64,000 bases of DNA, taken from Fusarium oxysporum f. sp. lycopersici 4287 (lineage: Eukaryota > Ascomycota > Sordariomycetes > Hypocreales > Nectriaceae). Under the pieces are notes generated by a model that saw only the letters and a program-made list of their open reading frames with translations, had not been told where the DNA came from and did no database searches. Positions 41,529-52,541 of this stretch are shown one piece after another (within the stretch, counting starts at the first letter, position 1; the number at the start of each line of letters is the position of its first letter). Location of the stretch: assembly GCF_000149955.1 (NCBI RefSeq), contig NC_030999.1, forward strand, positions 1,377,471-1,441,470, given 5' to 3'. The translations under genes were made by a program, and so were the position numbers.

Positions 41529-41908
41529 CAGTGGGATGCATTAATGTGGCACGCACAGCAGAGGGGCACATAAGAGAGGATTAAAAGAGCCTTGATTCTA
41601 TCATAGGAGGGGGCCAGCAGAGCTCCTTATATACAGATGGAGCATCAGATCCTTGTCAGGGAAGCTAAACCGATCAGGGCTACCCTACTTTTGACAATTA
41701 AGTTTGATTACCGGGCGTGTATCTTCTTTTGCCGCTAGCCTCTTTGAGCCGGATACCACGTGCATATCAGCTTGTACACAGCTAATAAGAATATAGTGAT
41801 TGGCTAGATCGAGCTTCTTCCTCAGATTAGAAGCAGGCTGGACTCCAAATAGGCTAGACAGGAGGTATGAGTACTTCAAAAGGTATTCAAACTTATTGCA
41901 TCCCACTG
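41529..41908. mobile_element. Mosaic mariner MITE (380 bp) with unequal ends
   Basis: The left tip is CAGTGGGATGCATTAATG. The right tip (inverted) is CAGTGGGATGCAATAAGTTT. They agree only over the outer ~12 bp. TA flanks both ends (41527-41528, 41909-41910). The right end is a true mimp/impala tip, and the left interior is unlike any other copy here. Contains an unremarkable 73-codon ORF on the minus strand. Confidence 0.65.
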
Positions 41909-41945
41909 TATCTTCGACTGACTCATTCTAGGACTTGAGTCCTAG
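41909..41945. repeat. 37-bp repeat with palindromic core, copy 2
   Basis: Matches 5368-5404 at 34 of 37 positions. Centred on CTAGGACTTGAGTCCTAG. Squeezed exactly between the mosaic MITE and the Fot element. Confidence 0.7.
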
Positions 41946-41952
41946 GGTCCTA

Positions 41953-43793
41953 ACGTATCTGACCACCACTCCGCCCACCCCTCCATACCGCCCCACCTGC
42001 GATAGCTTCATTTCCGTTCCAACGCATTATGTAGATTAAATCTCAAATTATGAAAATAGCTTCAATTCAATTGAGATTTTGGGTATTGACTAAAAAACTC
42101 CTGCTCAACCGACTGCTTTTTCCTCCGCTTCGGCGGACGATTTTCCGCCGCGGCTTCGTCATTTAACTTCCAAGTGTTCATCTCGGGCCGGTCCTTCGCT
42201 ATAACAAGATTATCAACGTGAGGAAAAGCCTTGTTCGGGTCCCAATTGACCTTGCAACGGCCTGACGGCTTAAGACCAGCTATTTGAGCTTTCTGTACGG
42301 CGATTCTTTGCTCCTGGAAGACTGTAGACGCACCTCTTTGGTCCAGTGACTTTCCTGCCTTCCGGAGGATCATTCTAACGTCCCTTTCAGCATTCCCTGA
42401 CGACCAATCGACCCGTTGGAGTAGTCTTTCTATATCGCGGCTTGACGAGGGCGTATTAAAGATATCGCGATCGACTTCAACCGTGATTGGTGGTGTTGTG
42501 GGAGGCTGAAAAGTCGGTCCGCGACGCTCTTTGGGCTTCAACCTCTTTATAGCTTGATCAACATCGACTGGGTATATCCCTGATGCTCGAAACGCCTGTC
42601 GGATGTTCTCTGGACCGAAGGCTTTCTCAGAAGCTATTTTATATGCCTGTACGAAGATGTGTTTCTGTCTATTTGATGTCGCTTCGTAGGTCTCCATTTC
42701 AGCTGTCTCTTCTCGATAGTATCTTTTCAACGAAGAAAAAAGACCAAGGTCCAGCGGTTGAGTGATATGTGACGAGTGCGACGGCAGCCAACTAAGCCAT
42801 ACCTTGTTCATCATTGCCTTCTTCATGAAGACGGGACTTATATGAGTCTTATGTTGATCGAGGACTAATAGTCGCCAGGAAGACGGGTCTTTTGGACGAG
42901 TCTCGGGCAGATAAACGTCGTAGAACCACCGTAGCAATATTTCTGTATTAGACCAGCCTTTCTCGCTGCAAGTGAACTTCCAATCCGGTATATCCCTTGG
43001 AAAGTACTATCCCTGTAGCGATAATCCTGTAAATATTACCGTTGGGGTCAGTCGGCGACCGTCAGCAGATATCGTCTCTAATATCGAGATCCAAGCGGAA
43101 TCGTCTGACTGTATCTTCTCTGACGAGCTCGTCAGGACCGTTCCAGCTACTATGCCGGCTATAGTTTCCCCTTCTTGGACTCCAGTCTCGTCGAGGTTGT
43201 GCATACGGTCTGTACCAATTGATAAGTCAATAATAAGACGCCTGAGTCCCTCATAATACTCCCTCAGTCCCTCTTCCGTAACAGACTTCTTCCTTGCGAC
43301 CGAAATAAGTCGTGATGGCTTCAACATAACGCTGTTATGTCGTTTGAAGAATCGGTTTACCCAATTTTTCCCTAGATGACTTCCACAGCCGTTCAATTCA
43401 GCAAGATGCTGGGCATATTCATGGATCTCCTTCTTTAATAACGGTTGGGAATACATTTTCCGTATTAATATAAGGTCGATGAGTTCCTGTTCCTGTTGCG
43501 GCGTCAGCGAGAGGTATTTTTGGTGTTGTAAACGCGTCGGTTGCGCGCCACCGATCCGATCCCTTAAAGTCGACCTCGGCACAGTCTCCCACTTAGCTGC
43601 ACCGCGAACGCCCCTCGTAGAGGCCTCAGAAATTGCTCTGGAAATTCTCAACTCACGATCCATGATAAATGAAGCTATTCTGAAAATTTGGCTTTTTTTG
43701 ATGCATAATTGGCAAAATAAAGTGCACACATCATCGATAGCTGTTGTGGTGTTGAGACTATCACCAAATGGGCGGAGTGGTGGTAAGATACGT
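41953..43793 (-). mobile_element. Fot/pogo-type DNA transposon, 1,841 bp
   Basis: Terminal inverted repeats ACGTATCTGACCACCACTCC and (inverted right end) ACGTATCTTACCACCACTCC, continuing GCCCA. Flanked by TA at 41951-41952 and 43794-43795. Size and transposase type place it with the Fot elements. It differs clearly from the Fot at 34889 in ends and protein. Confidence 0.92.
42062..43663 (-). pseudogene. Fot/pogo transposase with one nonsense codon (534 codons)
   Basis: A single intron-less frame from ATG 43663 (MDRELRISRAI) to 42062, interrupted once by TAG at 43009-43007 between FTGLSLQG and YFPRDIPDW. A CAG glutamine codon changed to TAG would explain it, as in RIP. Order of parts: HTH (STLRDRIGG), CENP-B-type domain (LGKNWVNRFFKRHN), first Asp (MHNLDETGVQEG), second Asp (LLVLDQHKTHISP), third Asp (SHITQPLDLGLFSSLK) and a basic C-terminus (PPKRRKKQ). 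Apart from the stop the protein looks complete, so this copy could be trans-mobilised but probably makes no transposase itself. Confidence 0.88.
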
Positions 43794-43795
43794 TA

Positions 43796-45403
43796 GATGA
43801 CAGTCCTACGATTTAAGCTTTAGGACGTCAAAATTTATCTTTAATCTTGAACCTTAATCCTGAAGTTAAAGGGGAACCATCAATTCTTCCAACAAGCGAC
43901 GGAGAAGACGGGACGCGGAAACCTGCACATTTCTACAACTGCCACAAAGCGTTAGGCTGGGTTTGGGTTAGTTGCGTCTTTGGTGTGTTGCCCTTTTGGG
44001 AACACCAGGTTTTGGGCTTGGAAAACGGTCCATGGTCAAGGACCAGGAGAGGCGATCACTATGCCGGGAGATTTGGTTCTCCTTTCTCTTCATTCTTTTA
44101 TTGGTCATTCTTGGTTGTATCATTCATCTCATTCATTTCTTTTATCGAGGAATATTGGACGACGCAAAGACAACACTCTCAACCTCCATCCGGATCCGTG
44201 TCTCCCGCTTTGGCCCCATGCCCGGCCCTGTTTGAAACAACCGTGATGCCGCATGGCCAATGGCAATCCCCTCACTCGCCCGTGCTAGCCCCCGTCTGCT
44301 CATATACTGAGATCATGGATGGTTCCTTCTCGATGGGTGGCGGACAGAAATGCCGGCTGCCACCCGTCGGCAGTTGAGATCCAGAGATCCATGGCTCGGC
44401 ATCAAGCTACAATATCTCCCGCTACTACGACGACATACCCTGTCCGCTGCGATATTGCGCACAATGGCGCGAGGACCCACCCCCTCTCATCTCTTCTTGT
44501 GTCTGGGACCAGAGTCATCAGTCCATGTCACATATAAGACCGATCTTGATCAAAAACGCCCGTGACTACCTCTCTTTCGCGTTTCCCTTCTCATCTCCAC
44601 CCACCACCCACTGTCCTTTCTGTGTGAACACGCGTGTACATGTGTCTCTTTCTTATCTAACACAACTTCGTTCCTTTTTTTCAATTTCTTTTTTATATAT
44701 CCCACACACTTTTTCTGCCCTTTTTAGAGATTTCGCGAACTGCTCGTCTTTCGTTTTGCGACTAGTTTCTAGCCTGCCCTTTGGCCTGGCTTCTGGTGAG
44801 TGGTTCTTGGGCGTGGCTGGCGGAAAACACTTCAGAGACGGCGCAGAACGCGTTTTGCTTTTCGAGATTTAAGATCGGCTATAAACGGCTTCGAGCGAAG
44901 AGAGGCTTGATTTGGTTAGTTGAGTGAGAATTGAGATCGCGTGGTCTCACCACCAAGAGTACGAGAGGCTCTGGCCACTCAGAGTAGTCGGAATAGGGGC
45001 ACTTGCACTGGCGACACCAGTAGTCAACTGCCAACTCCTCACATTTCACCCACGTCATTTTCATTCACCTGCGTTATTTGGCTTTGTTTACTCTTTCATT
45101 CGCTCGTTGTCTTTCATTACCGTCGCTCATTGTTTGCTCACTTCCCGCCTCATTCGTTCCTTTCCCCACAGCTGTCGAGAGCTTCATTCGAGCGCGAGAC
45201 ACAGATTTAACTCCTCGCTGCATCCCCAAAAGAATTGACTACTCAACGCTCGTTTCCCCTCTACATTCGTTCAAGACACGCTCCTTTCATAAGACCGAGC
45301 ACACGGCTGACCTCGCCACTCTCTACAGCCCGTTGCCGGAACATCCACACTCGTTCTTGAAACCCCCCCCCGGACACCGTTTAGCGGGTTCTACATCGCC
45401 ATC
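43796..45403 (+). promoter_or_regulatory. Long 5' flank and leader of the GH55 gene
   Basis: About 1.6 kb without transposon signatures and with balanced base composition, unlike its surroundings. TATA-like CATATAAGAC lies at 44531-44540, and the last 700 bp are CT-rich (TTCGTTCCTTTTTTTC at about 44667), a common feature before fungal transcription starts. The small ORFs in it look like chance. Confidence 0.45.
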
Positions 45404-47870
45404 ATGGGGCTCTCGACCATCTTCACCGCCGGCCTCCTGGTCATGCGCCTGTTCTCTCCCCCCGCGTCTGCGGCCCCTCAGTCCGCGGCTCCAGCGTACC
45501 CCATGGGAGATGTCAACGCCTACGCCGGCTTGTCTCACGCCAATTCGTCTTACGGTGACTCGTCTTGGTGGCTCGCGACCATTGAGCGCCAGGGCAAGGT
45601 TGCCTACGGTGGCTCGGTCGACTACAAGGTCTTCCGCAATGTCAAGCATTACGGCGCCAAGGGTGATGGCAGGACCGACGATACCGAGGCCATCAACGCG
45701 GCCATGGCTGTGACTCCAGCACTGTGACTCCCGCTCTTACTTCCCCCCTGGTACCTACATGGTCTCCAAGCCTATTCTCCCCTTCTACTACACCCACATG
45801 ATCGGCAATGTCAAGTCTCTTCCCGTCCTCAAGGCCGCCGCCAGCTTCAAGGGCCTAGCCGTCATCGACGCCAACCCCTACGACGACCAAGGCAACAACT
45901 GGCATACCAACCAGAATAACTTCTTCCGCCAGATCCGCAACTTCAAGATCGACCTCACCGGCATGCCCAAGACGTCCGGCGCCGGTATCCACTGGCAGGT
46001 CGCCCAGGCCACGTCGCTGCAGAACATCGAGTTCCACATGATCGAGGACCAGAGCGAAGAGAACGCCCAGCAGGGTATCTTCATCGACAACGGCTCTGGC
46101 GGCTTCATGACCGACCTCACCTTCATTGGTGGCAAGTATGGCGCTTTCGTGGGCAGCCAGCAGTTCACCACCCGCAACATGACCTTCCATAACTGCAAGA
46201 CCGCTGTCTACATGAACTGGAACTGGGCCTGGGCTTTCCACGGCCTCCACATAGATGGCTGCGGCATCGGTATTGACATGACCTCCGGCGGGAACGCCCA
46301 GAGCGTCGGCTCCATCCTTCTGCTCGACAGCAAGATCTCCAACACTCAGGTCGGCATCGCGACCGTCTACAACCCCGATCAGGTTGGCACCAACGGCACC
46401 CTCATCCTCGACAACGTCGACATGTCCTCCAACGTCCACATCGCTGTCAGGAACGCCAGAACTAACGCCACCATCCTCGCCGGTAACGCCCAGATCGACT
46501 CTTGGATCCAGGATCGCACCTACGTTGGCGGTGACGGCAAAGCTGTTCAGGATGCCCATTCTCCCATCCGGAAGCCTGCCGCTCTCCTCGACAGCAATGG
46601 CCACGTCGTCACCAAGAGCAAGCCCCAGTACAACAACGTCCCCGCCTCCAAGTTCGTCTCCGTCAAGGCCAAGGGCGCCAAGGGTGATGGCACCACCGAC
46701 GACACTGCTGCTGTCCAGGCTGTCTTTGACAGCATCGCTGAGGATGAGATTGTCTACTTTGACCACGGCGCCTACGTCATCACCGACACCGTCAAGATTC
46801 CCAAGAATGTCAAGGTAGTTGGTGAAGTCTGGGCTCTCATCATGGCTGGTGGTGACAAGAACTTCAAGAATCAGGCCAACCCCAAGCCTGTCTGGCAGGT
46901 TGGTGAGGAGGGTGACGTCGGCAACGTTGAGATGCAGGATCTCATGTTTGAGACCCTTGGTCCCCAGCCTGGCGCCATTCTCATGCAGTTCAATGTCGCT
47001 GGCGAGACTCCCGGCTCTGCTGGCCTCTTCGACGTCCACTTCCGCATCGGTGGCTCCGCTGGCACCAGGCTCCAGTCCGACACCTGCCAGAAGACCCCCA
47101 AGGTCAAGACCGAGCCCAACCCAGAGTGCGAGGGCGCCTTCATGCTCGTCCACGTCACGTCCCAGGCCAGCATCTACATGGAGAACACCTGGCTCTGGGT
47201 TTCGGACCACGAGCTCGACCTGTCGGACCACTCCCAGATCAACATCTACAATGGCCGCGGCATCCTCATTGAGAGCACCAAGGGCGCCTGGCTCTGGGGT
47301 ACCGCCTCGGAGCACAACGTCCTCTACAACTACCAGCTCACCAGCGCCGCCAACGTCTACATGTCGCTCATCCAGACCGAGACGGCCTACATGCAGGGCA
47401 ACCCGGACGCCACCGTGCCCTTCACCGCCAAAGCCAAGTTCTTCGACCCCGACTTCTCGGCGACCTGCACTGGCGACTCGCAGAAATGCGCTCGCACCTG
47501 GGGTGTCCGTGCGATGGACTCCAAGGACATTTTTATCTACGGTGGTGGTCTTTACAGCTTCTTTGACAACTATGATCAGGAGTGTGTTCCTCTTAACAAC
47601 TGCCAGGACAACATTATCAGCCTTGAGGGCTCGCAGGTCCACCTTTACGGCATCAGCACCAAGGCCAGTATCAACATGGTCACGGTCGATGGCCAGTTTG
47701 CGATCCTGGACTCGGACAACCGCAACAACTTCTGCGCCGCTGTTGCTCTGTTCTCGTCCTATGATGGCGAAGTTGACGATAGCTCAAACCCCGCTAGTCC
47801 CACGGAAACTTGGGCACAAGACACCACGAACGGTGGTGGATTGACCGTCACGCTTCCCACAGTGTTGTGA
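45404..47870 (+). pseudogene. GH55 beta-1,3-glucanase (exo-type), secreted, frameshifted near the start
   Basis: Glycoside hydrolase family 55 enzymes degrade beta-1,3-glucan outside the cell. The ATG at 45404 opens a signal peptide (LSTIFTAGLLVMRLF, cleavage after ASAAP). Two right-handed beta-helix halves follow, each opening with the pectate-lyase-3 motif: NVKHYGAKGDGRTDDTEAIN at the start and VKAKGAKGDGTTDDTAAVQ at ~46665. Between AINAAMA and YFPPGTYMVSKP (45712-45745) about eight codons are missing and the frame shifts twice: GCDSSTVTPAL is readable in the other frame. The remaining 700 codons are free of lesions and strongly codon-biased (C or G at the third position), so inactivation is recent or an assembly error. 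No splice sites repair the gap. Confidence 0.85.
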
Positions 47871-48800
47871 ACATACCACACACCTTGTACATACGCACAC
47901 TGCGTTTCGACTTGTTTCTACTTCTGCTTCTGCTTCTTCGTTTGAAGCTTCGCTCACGTGCTTCTCTGAGAGATCGGAGATGGGCCATGAGGGCGCATGC
48001 TCGACACTTCAGCCCATCGAGCTTTGGTTCAGCAAGGCATGTTATGGACTTAGTTTTCGGTGGTGGATACCGCAGCTAACGTAGCTCATATTGATTTCAT
48101 AATATGTTGGGAACATTTTGAATCCTTTGACTAGTCGGCGCCGGGTTACTGAATCTATGCCACGGCGTCGTGTCTTCAGGTGTGTATCAACTTCGTCAGT
48201 CGCGGACCCAAATCTACGCTCCTGGCCCATAAGGATTCGATATTTAGGGAGGAGTATGAACAGATAGATCAGATTGGATAAGCCTAGCACCGTAATAGAA
48301 CGCATTGTCACGACGTAGTCGGTAGTAAGAAACTTCAAGAAGGCATCAGAAATCCCTACTTATTTAGAACGCCAGATCGTGTCTTCGTGCTGAGCATATC
48401 TACTCACACTTTACGCGACGTGCAGAAGTGTCGGATATTGGGGTGAATTGTATCTTGTTCATCTTGTTCTATATCTGCTGTGTCCCTCTTGCTACTTGAG
48501 GGTTACAACTAAACCTAGTTAGGAAAGAGATTTTTGACGGTAATTTACCAGTCAATTAAAGTTTATGACGTCAAAAAGGGTAACCCTACTGCCGAAAGCA
48601 TCAGCGTCGGCAAAGGTCGAAATTTACGATACCGAACTGCGAGGGTCTCCAAAAGGATTACTTCCTCTTTCGTTTCTCGTTCGACTCACAAACTTGCACA
48701 CCGGTAAATCAGTGGCTCTCGATTTGCACACTCAGCGCTAAAATATAGCGTCCTGTCTAGGTAAGCATGTTCCGCAGAAAAAGGGGCACTAGGACAGCAG
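47871..48800. other. 3' flank of GH55 and unassigned DNA
   Basis: Holds a pyrimidine-rich 3' UTR-like stretch (47900-47945) and a 98-codon minus-strand ORF (48338-48042) described separately. There is a possible small hAT-like MITE at 48500-48592, with AGGGTTAC/GTAACCCT ends and no clear 8-bp duplication. Confidence 0.4.
48042..48338 (-). CDS. Small ORF with hydrophobic N-terminus, doubtful
   Basis: 98 codons from ATG 48338, or 87 from the second ATG (MRSITVLGLSNLIYLFILL), which looks like a signal peptide or anchor. A basic region follows (RRFGSATDEVDTHLKTRRR). There are two cysteines at most. No family recognised. It is convergent with the GH55 gene, about 170 bp past its stop. It could be a small secreted protein or chance. 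Confidence 0.25.
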   Translation of the reverse strand: MKFLTTDYVVTMRSITVLGLSNLIYLFILLPKYRILMGQERRFGSATDEVDTHLKTRRRGIDSVTRRRLVKGFKMFPTYYEINMSYVSCGIHHRKLSP

Positions 48801-48802
48801 TC

Positions 48803-49773
48803 CACAATCGATATACCACGTCTTTGTGGATAACCTCTTCTCGTCGCCGGACCTTTTTCTCTCTCTTCGTCAGCACGGCCACGGTACTACAGGCTCAGCC
48901 CGTCCTAACTGTGGCATCGATAAGAAGCTTGCAAACTACAAAATGAAGGATCAATCAGGGAAATCAGGGTTCAAATTCAAATGAGATCAGGGTTGTGCCA
49001 ACCCCTGATAACCAGGTAGGAACCCTTGACACTCTTGGCTATGCTTCCCTTATCAATATGCCTGCTTATCCAATAGGTGAACCAAATCGCATGGAAGGAT
49101 AATGCCCTCGTACTATTCCAATCTACTATATTCAAAGGCGATGAGAAATGTGAGCGCTGGAGGAAGAGGCCATCAACCAAGAAGGCTACGGCACGGCCGA
49201 TACAGCGAATTTTTGGTGACGAGGCAGTCAACCTGATATCAATCCCTACAGTCGCTGCTACTTATAACGATGAGATGAATCATGTCGATCGAGGAGACCA
49301 GATGAGGGCATATCAGGGCCATGATCACCCTATTCGCCGCGGCGCTTGGCAGGCTCTTTACTTGGACCTTCCTGCTTGATGTGGTCCTTGTGAATAGTTA
49401 TCTTCTACAACGCCACAGGCAGCCTTACTGGAAGCGATATATGAGCCAAAAGGAGTGGTGCCGGCATATTTATAACGAGCTGTTTAAAGCATTTCATAAG
49501 GGAAGTCAGTCAAGGCAGAAGTTTCGGACCGGAGACGAATTTACGCCTATGGCACAGCATAAACTTGTCCGAAGGGGAAGAAAAAAAAAAGCTAATTGCG
49601 TTGCTTGTCATAGCCACTGGGTTGGACAGCCAAGGTCAAGAAGCTCAAGAAAGCCTTTGACGCCGGTCAGCAATAATAAGAAGAGGCATCAATCAATTTC
49701 GGGGTGTGAGCAGTGTGATGTCGCGATTTGTCACCCAAAATATTGTTGGGACATCTATCATGGGCTAATTTAG
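48803..49773 (+). pseudogene. piggyBac-like transposase, C-terminal half, decayed
   Basis: Readable pieces in changing frames give the DDE_Tnp_1_7 pattern. Near 48810 is YHVFVDNLFSSPDLFLSLRQ, with a catalytic-type Asp, then GTTGSARPNCG. From 49080 come NQIAWKDNALVLFQST and AATYNDEMNHVDRGDQMRAY, and then RRGAWQAL. After a frameshift near 49360 follow LLDVVLVNSYLLQRH and the C-terminal cysteine-rich domain (CVACHSHW..CEQCDVAICHPKYC). The N-terminal third and the element ends are not visible. Confidence 0.8.
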
Positions 49774-49888
49774 GTAGGGAATAATGTACCTTTCATTCTT
49801 GTATTTTAATTGGGCAGACATCCCTGGAGTAACCTGGCGGGAGCCTTTCGACAGTTGAGGGGATAATTGTTTGCATTCGGGTTGGGCC

Positions 49889-50550
49889 TGTTTGTTTGTT
49901 TGTTTGTTTGTTTGTTTGTATATTTTTCGTCTGGGTGGCTGTAACGAAGCCAGATCTCCTACTGGAGCAAAAGACGTGCTGAGCTAGCTAGGTACAGGGA
50001 AACCCCGCTTCCTTCACCATCCAGCATACCAATGGCACAAAAGGTGCTGTATTTCTCAAGCCCGTCACCCGTCAGCGGGTTCGGGGGCAATCTACTGTCG
50101 AGCTTTTTCCACCGACCAGAATTCTCTCACGCATCACTACATCTGCTGACGCAGTCCACAATCTCCAGTAACCAAGTTGTAGCTCGTAGTCGACTGTCGT
50201 GGCGGCAGGGAAAAACCTTGGGAAGGAATCAGAGGCCGGCGGTGCGGCTTGCCTTCAAAGGGGAAAAACCCATCGCAATCGGCGTCGTTGATCGGGAGGA
50301 TGTCGCTACCGATGCCACGGGCACCGTCCTCCGATATCTAAGGCGTTCTGGTTCTGAGGTGCCGCCATTAGATCCGACAAAGGTGTTGTCAGAGAAGGTG
50401 AACTCTCCAAAATTCCTTCTCTGAAAACTGCTGTTAGGGAGCCGATGGCGTCCCCGCAGTATTGTGTGGCCGAGTAGCCCGTAGAAAATCCCGCTCCTAA
50501 CAGTGCACTAACAGTGCGTGCCAAGAAAGAATTTTTACAGGGGAGAGTTG
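49889..50550 (-). mobile_element. SINE-like retroposon, short variant, copy B
   Basis: An inverted-orientation copy of 33765-34420 and nearly identical to it (differences mostly transitions), with the (TTTG)n tail on the left at 49889-49919. It is flanked by an imperfect 13-bp duplication, TTCGGGTTGGGCC (49876-49888) and TTCGGGTTCGGCC (50551-50563). A frame antisense to the element (50032-50424) is open in both copies. Confidence 0.87.
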
Positions 50551-50563
50551 TTCGGGTTCGGCC

Positions 50564-51060
50564 ATTAATGTGGCGATGTGATCCAGGGTAGGGATCGGGC
50601 TGGCGACTCATGCCAGGAACCAGTCAAGGTACTACAGGGACAGATGAGTATATCGATTATTTCGACTAACAGTGGATATGATTGAAGGGGAAAACTGGCA
50701 GGGTTGATTAATTTAATTGTGGTGATTGAGGAGCGGTGCTTTCCGCGCTCCGCGAAATTGCGTCGGGTCCAAGTTACGTCTGCCTGATGCTAGGTCATTG
50801 GCTATGATGACTTTGGGGCTCTCCTCCCCCTCGTGAATGGCGGCATCGGACTTTCGTGGACTACGTCGGGGAGCGTACATGCGTCTGGACTGCTGGCCAA
50901 TTCTTGATGACTACCCCTTCCTCAACGGCAGCCGATGTGCAGCATCCACCGCGTTACTGCATGGGCGTTCGGCGAAGGCCACGAGCAGGCACCGGCCCGC
51001 CGTCGTTGAGGTGGATTGTCTTGGAGATGAGGTGTCGGCGCGCCCCTGACATTTGCAAGG
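50564..51060. other. GC-rich unassigned stretch
   Basis: The impala 5' end should lie here if it were complete (about 1.28 kb before 52159), but no inverted copy of its tip is found. Short ORFs only. Confidence 0.4.
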
Positions 51061-51130
51061 TTCCACCATAAATACCCAAAGCTTAACCAGACTCAAGTGC
51101 ACGGAAAAGGGTCACATTGCGACTTGCACA

Positions 51131-52033
51131 ATGCCCCGAGTTAGGAAAAGATCAACACCACCTGCCTGGAGTTTCATGTGCTAGCGATCAGGCGCGCCTC
51201 GAAAGCTCACAGAAGAGCAACGCGATCAGATCTACGATACCGTTACAACCGATCAGCACGTAACAACAAGAGATTTGCTTGATTCCGTTGATAACGTTAT
51301 CAAGCGGCGTTCTTTACGATACCTTCTACCTGAGATGAATAAGAGGAAATGGATGCAGAAGAAACATGTGGCCCTGACGCCGCTACAGGCTCGCAAAAGG
51401 CTCGATTGGGTCATACGATATCAGGGCATCAATTGGAGAAGGGTCAAATGGAGTGATGAGTGTATGGTCCGCCGCGGTCCGGGCATGAGACCTATCTGGA
51501 CCTTCTTATCGCCTCGCGAGGCCTTACGTGTACAGGATGCTGCTGAAGCTAGGAGACAAGGAGCCGTACGGCAGATGTTCTGGGCTGCCTTCGGTCACGG
51601 ATCTCATACGCCATCAGTGCCTCTCGTCAGTACCATCAACGCCATCGGCATCTATGAGTTATACAACTTCATCCTGCCGTGGTTCCTTCAATAAGGCGAT
51701 ATCTTCATGCATAATAATGCCTCTATACATACGGCCCGGATCGTTAAGGCACTGTTGGAAGAGCTAGGGGTCGATTTGATGGCTTGGCCGCCGTATTCGC
51801 CTGATTTGAACCCTATAGAGAATCTGTGGGCGTTGATGAAGGCCGAGATCTATAGGTTACACCCGGAACTGACTCACGCAGAGGGTACAGTCACTACACA
51901 ACATGCCTTAGTCTTAGCTGCAATGGAGGCTTGGGATAACCTTGAAGATAGGGTCTTGAAGAACCTTTGTGAGACAATGCCAAACCGCGTTAATGCTGTA
52001 ATTGATGCAGAAGGTTGGTATACAAAGTACTGA
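51131..52033 (+). pseudogene. impala: impala-family Tc1/mariner transposase, inactivated
   Basis: One continuous frame of 301 codons from ATG 51131 (MPRVRKRSTPPAW) to the stop at 52033, carrying two internal stops: TAG at 51182-51184 and TAA at 51692-51694. The HTH region (RKLTEEQRDQIYDTV), first catalytic Asp (VKWSDECMVRRG) and distal Glu (PPYSPDLNPIENLW) are present. The second catalytic position reads MHNNASIHTA where the family has Asp (MHDN), a GAT-to-AAT change. Both stops fit CAG to TAG and CAA to TAA. All three are C:G to T:A, as expected of RIP. The copy cannot make transposase. Confidence 0.9.
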
Positions 52034-52132
52034 AGCTGTTCTAATTGACCTTGTTAGGTCAGAATTACCATATCAAAGCGGCAGCATAACAGCTGCCCGT
52101 TCCGGCTAGCCTCGATGATCGGTACCTCTTGG

Positions 52133-52159
52133 TGTATTCACACTTATTGCACCCCACTG
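52133..52159. repeat. Right terminal repeat of the impala remnant
   Basis: Inverted, it reads CAGTGGGGTGCAATAAGTGT, and TA follows (52160-52161). The matching left terminal repeat was not found, so the element is 5'-truncated. Confidence 0.85.
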
Positions 52160-52541
52160 TACATATGAATGATCACCAGCAATGCCGGCACTTGAAATTG
52201 ATACGAGCCGGTCAAAGCACCAACGTCCCTCTTCCTGAGACTGGATGGCTGATGCACACTTTGAGAGCGCAAAGTGGAGTTCAGCTGTAAATCAAGGGTA
52301 GTAGCACGCGTCACGCTACACATACTTGTAAGGGTCCATACGAGACTTAATCGTACTGCACGCCCGCTACATGAAACTTAAATGCTGGCCACGTAACGCA
52401 CTCGGAACCATCGGGAAGTGTGAGACCAGAAAAATTGGCTTTCGCCTTTGAAATTTCATTCCGGTTTAGACCAACTCTCCATCTCGTTTGGCCCTTTGTC
52501 TCTTACCTCCTTTGTGAGCTCCAGGCCACTCAACCGCCAAG
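52160..52541 (+). promoter_or_regulatory. Upstream region of the P450 gene
   Basis: Only 382 bp separate the impala end from the P450 start. No further repeat recognised; no clear TATA box. Confidence 0.4.

Noticed and set aside
41685..41906. 73-codon ORF near mimps as a possible effector
   Set aside because: It starts inside the MITE terminal repeat, has no convincing signal peptide and only scattered cysteines. It is more likely MITE interior.
45855..47642. 595-codon minus-strand ORF
   Set aside because: It is the exact mirror of the GH55 coding sequence and has the repetitive Val/Asp/Gly composition that arises antisense to a strongly GC3-biased gene.
48500..48592. Small hAT-type MITE with AGGGTTAC ends
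   Set aside because: The inverted ends are only 8 bp, and the neighbouring 8-mers do not form a duplication.
50660..50690. ACAGTGGATATGATTG as the missing left end of impala
   Set aside because: Only the first six bases agree with the terminal repeat, and the distance to the right end does not fit a standard element.
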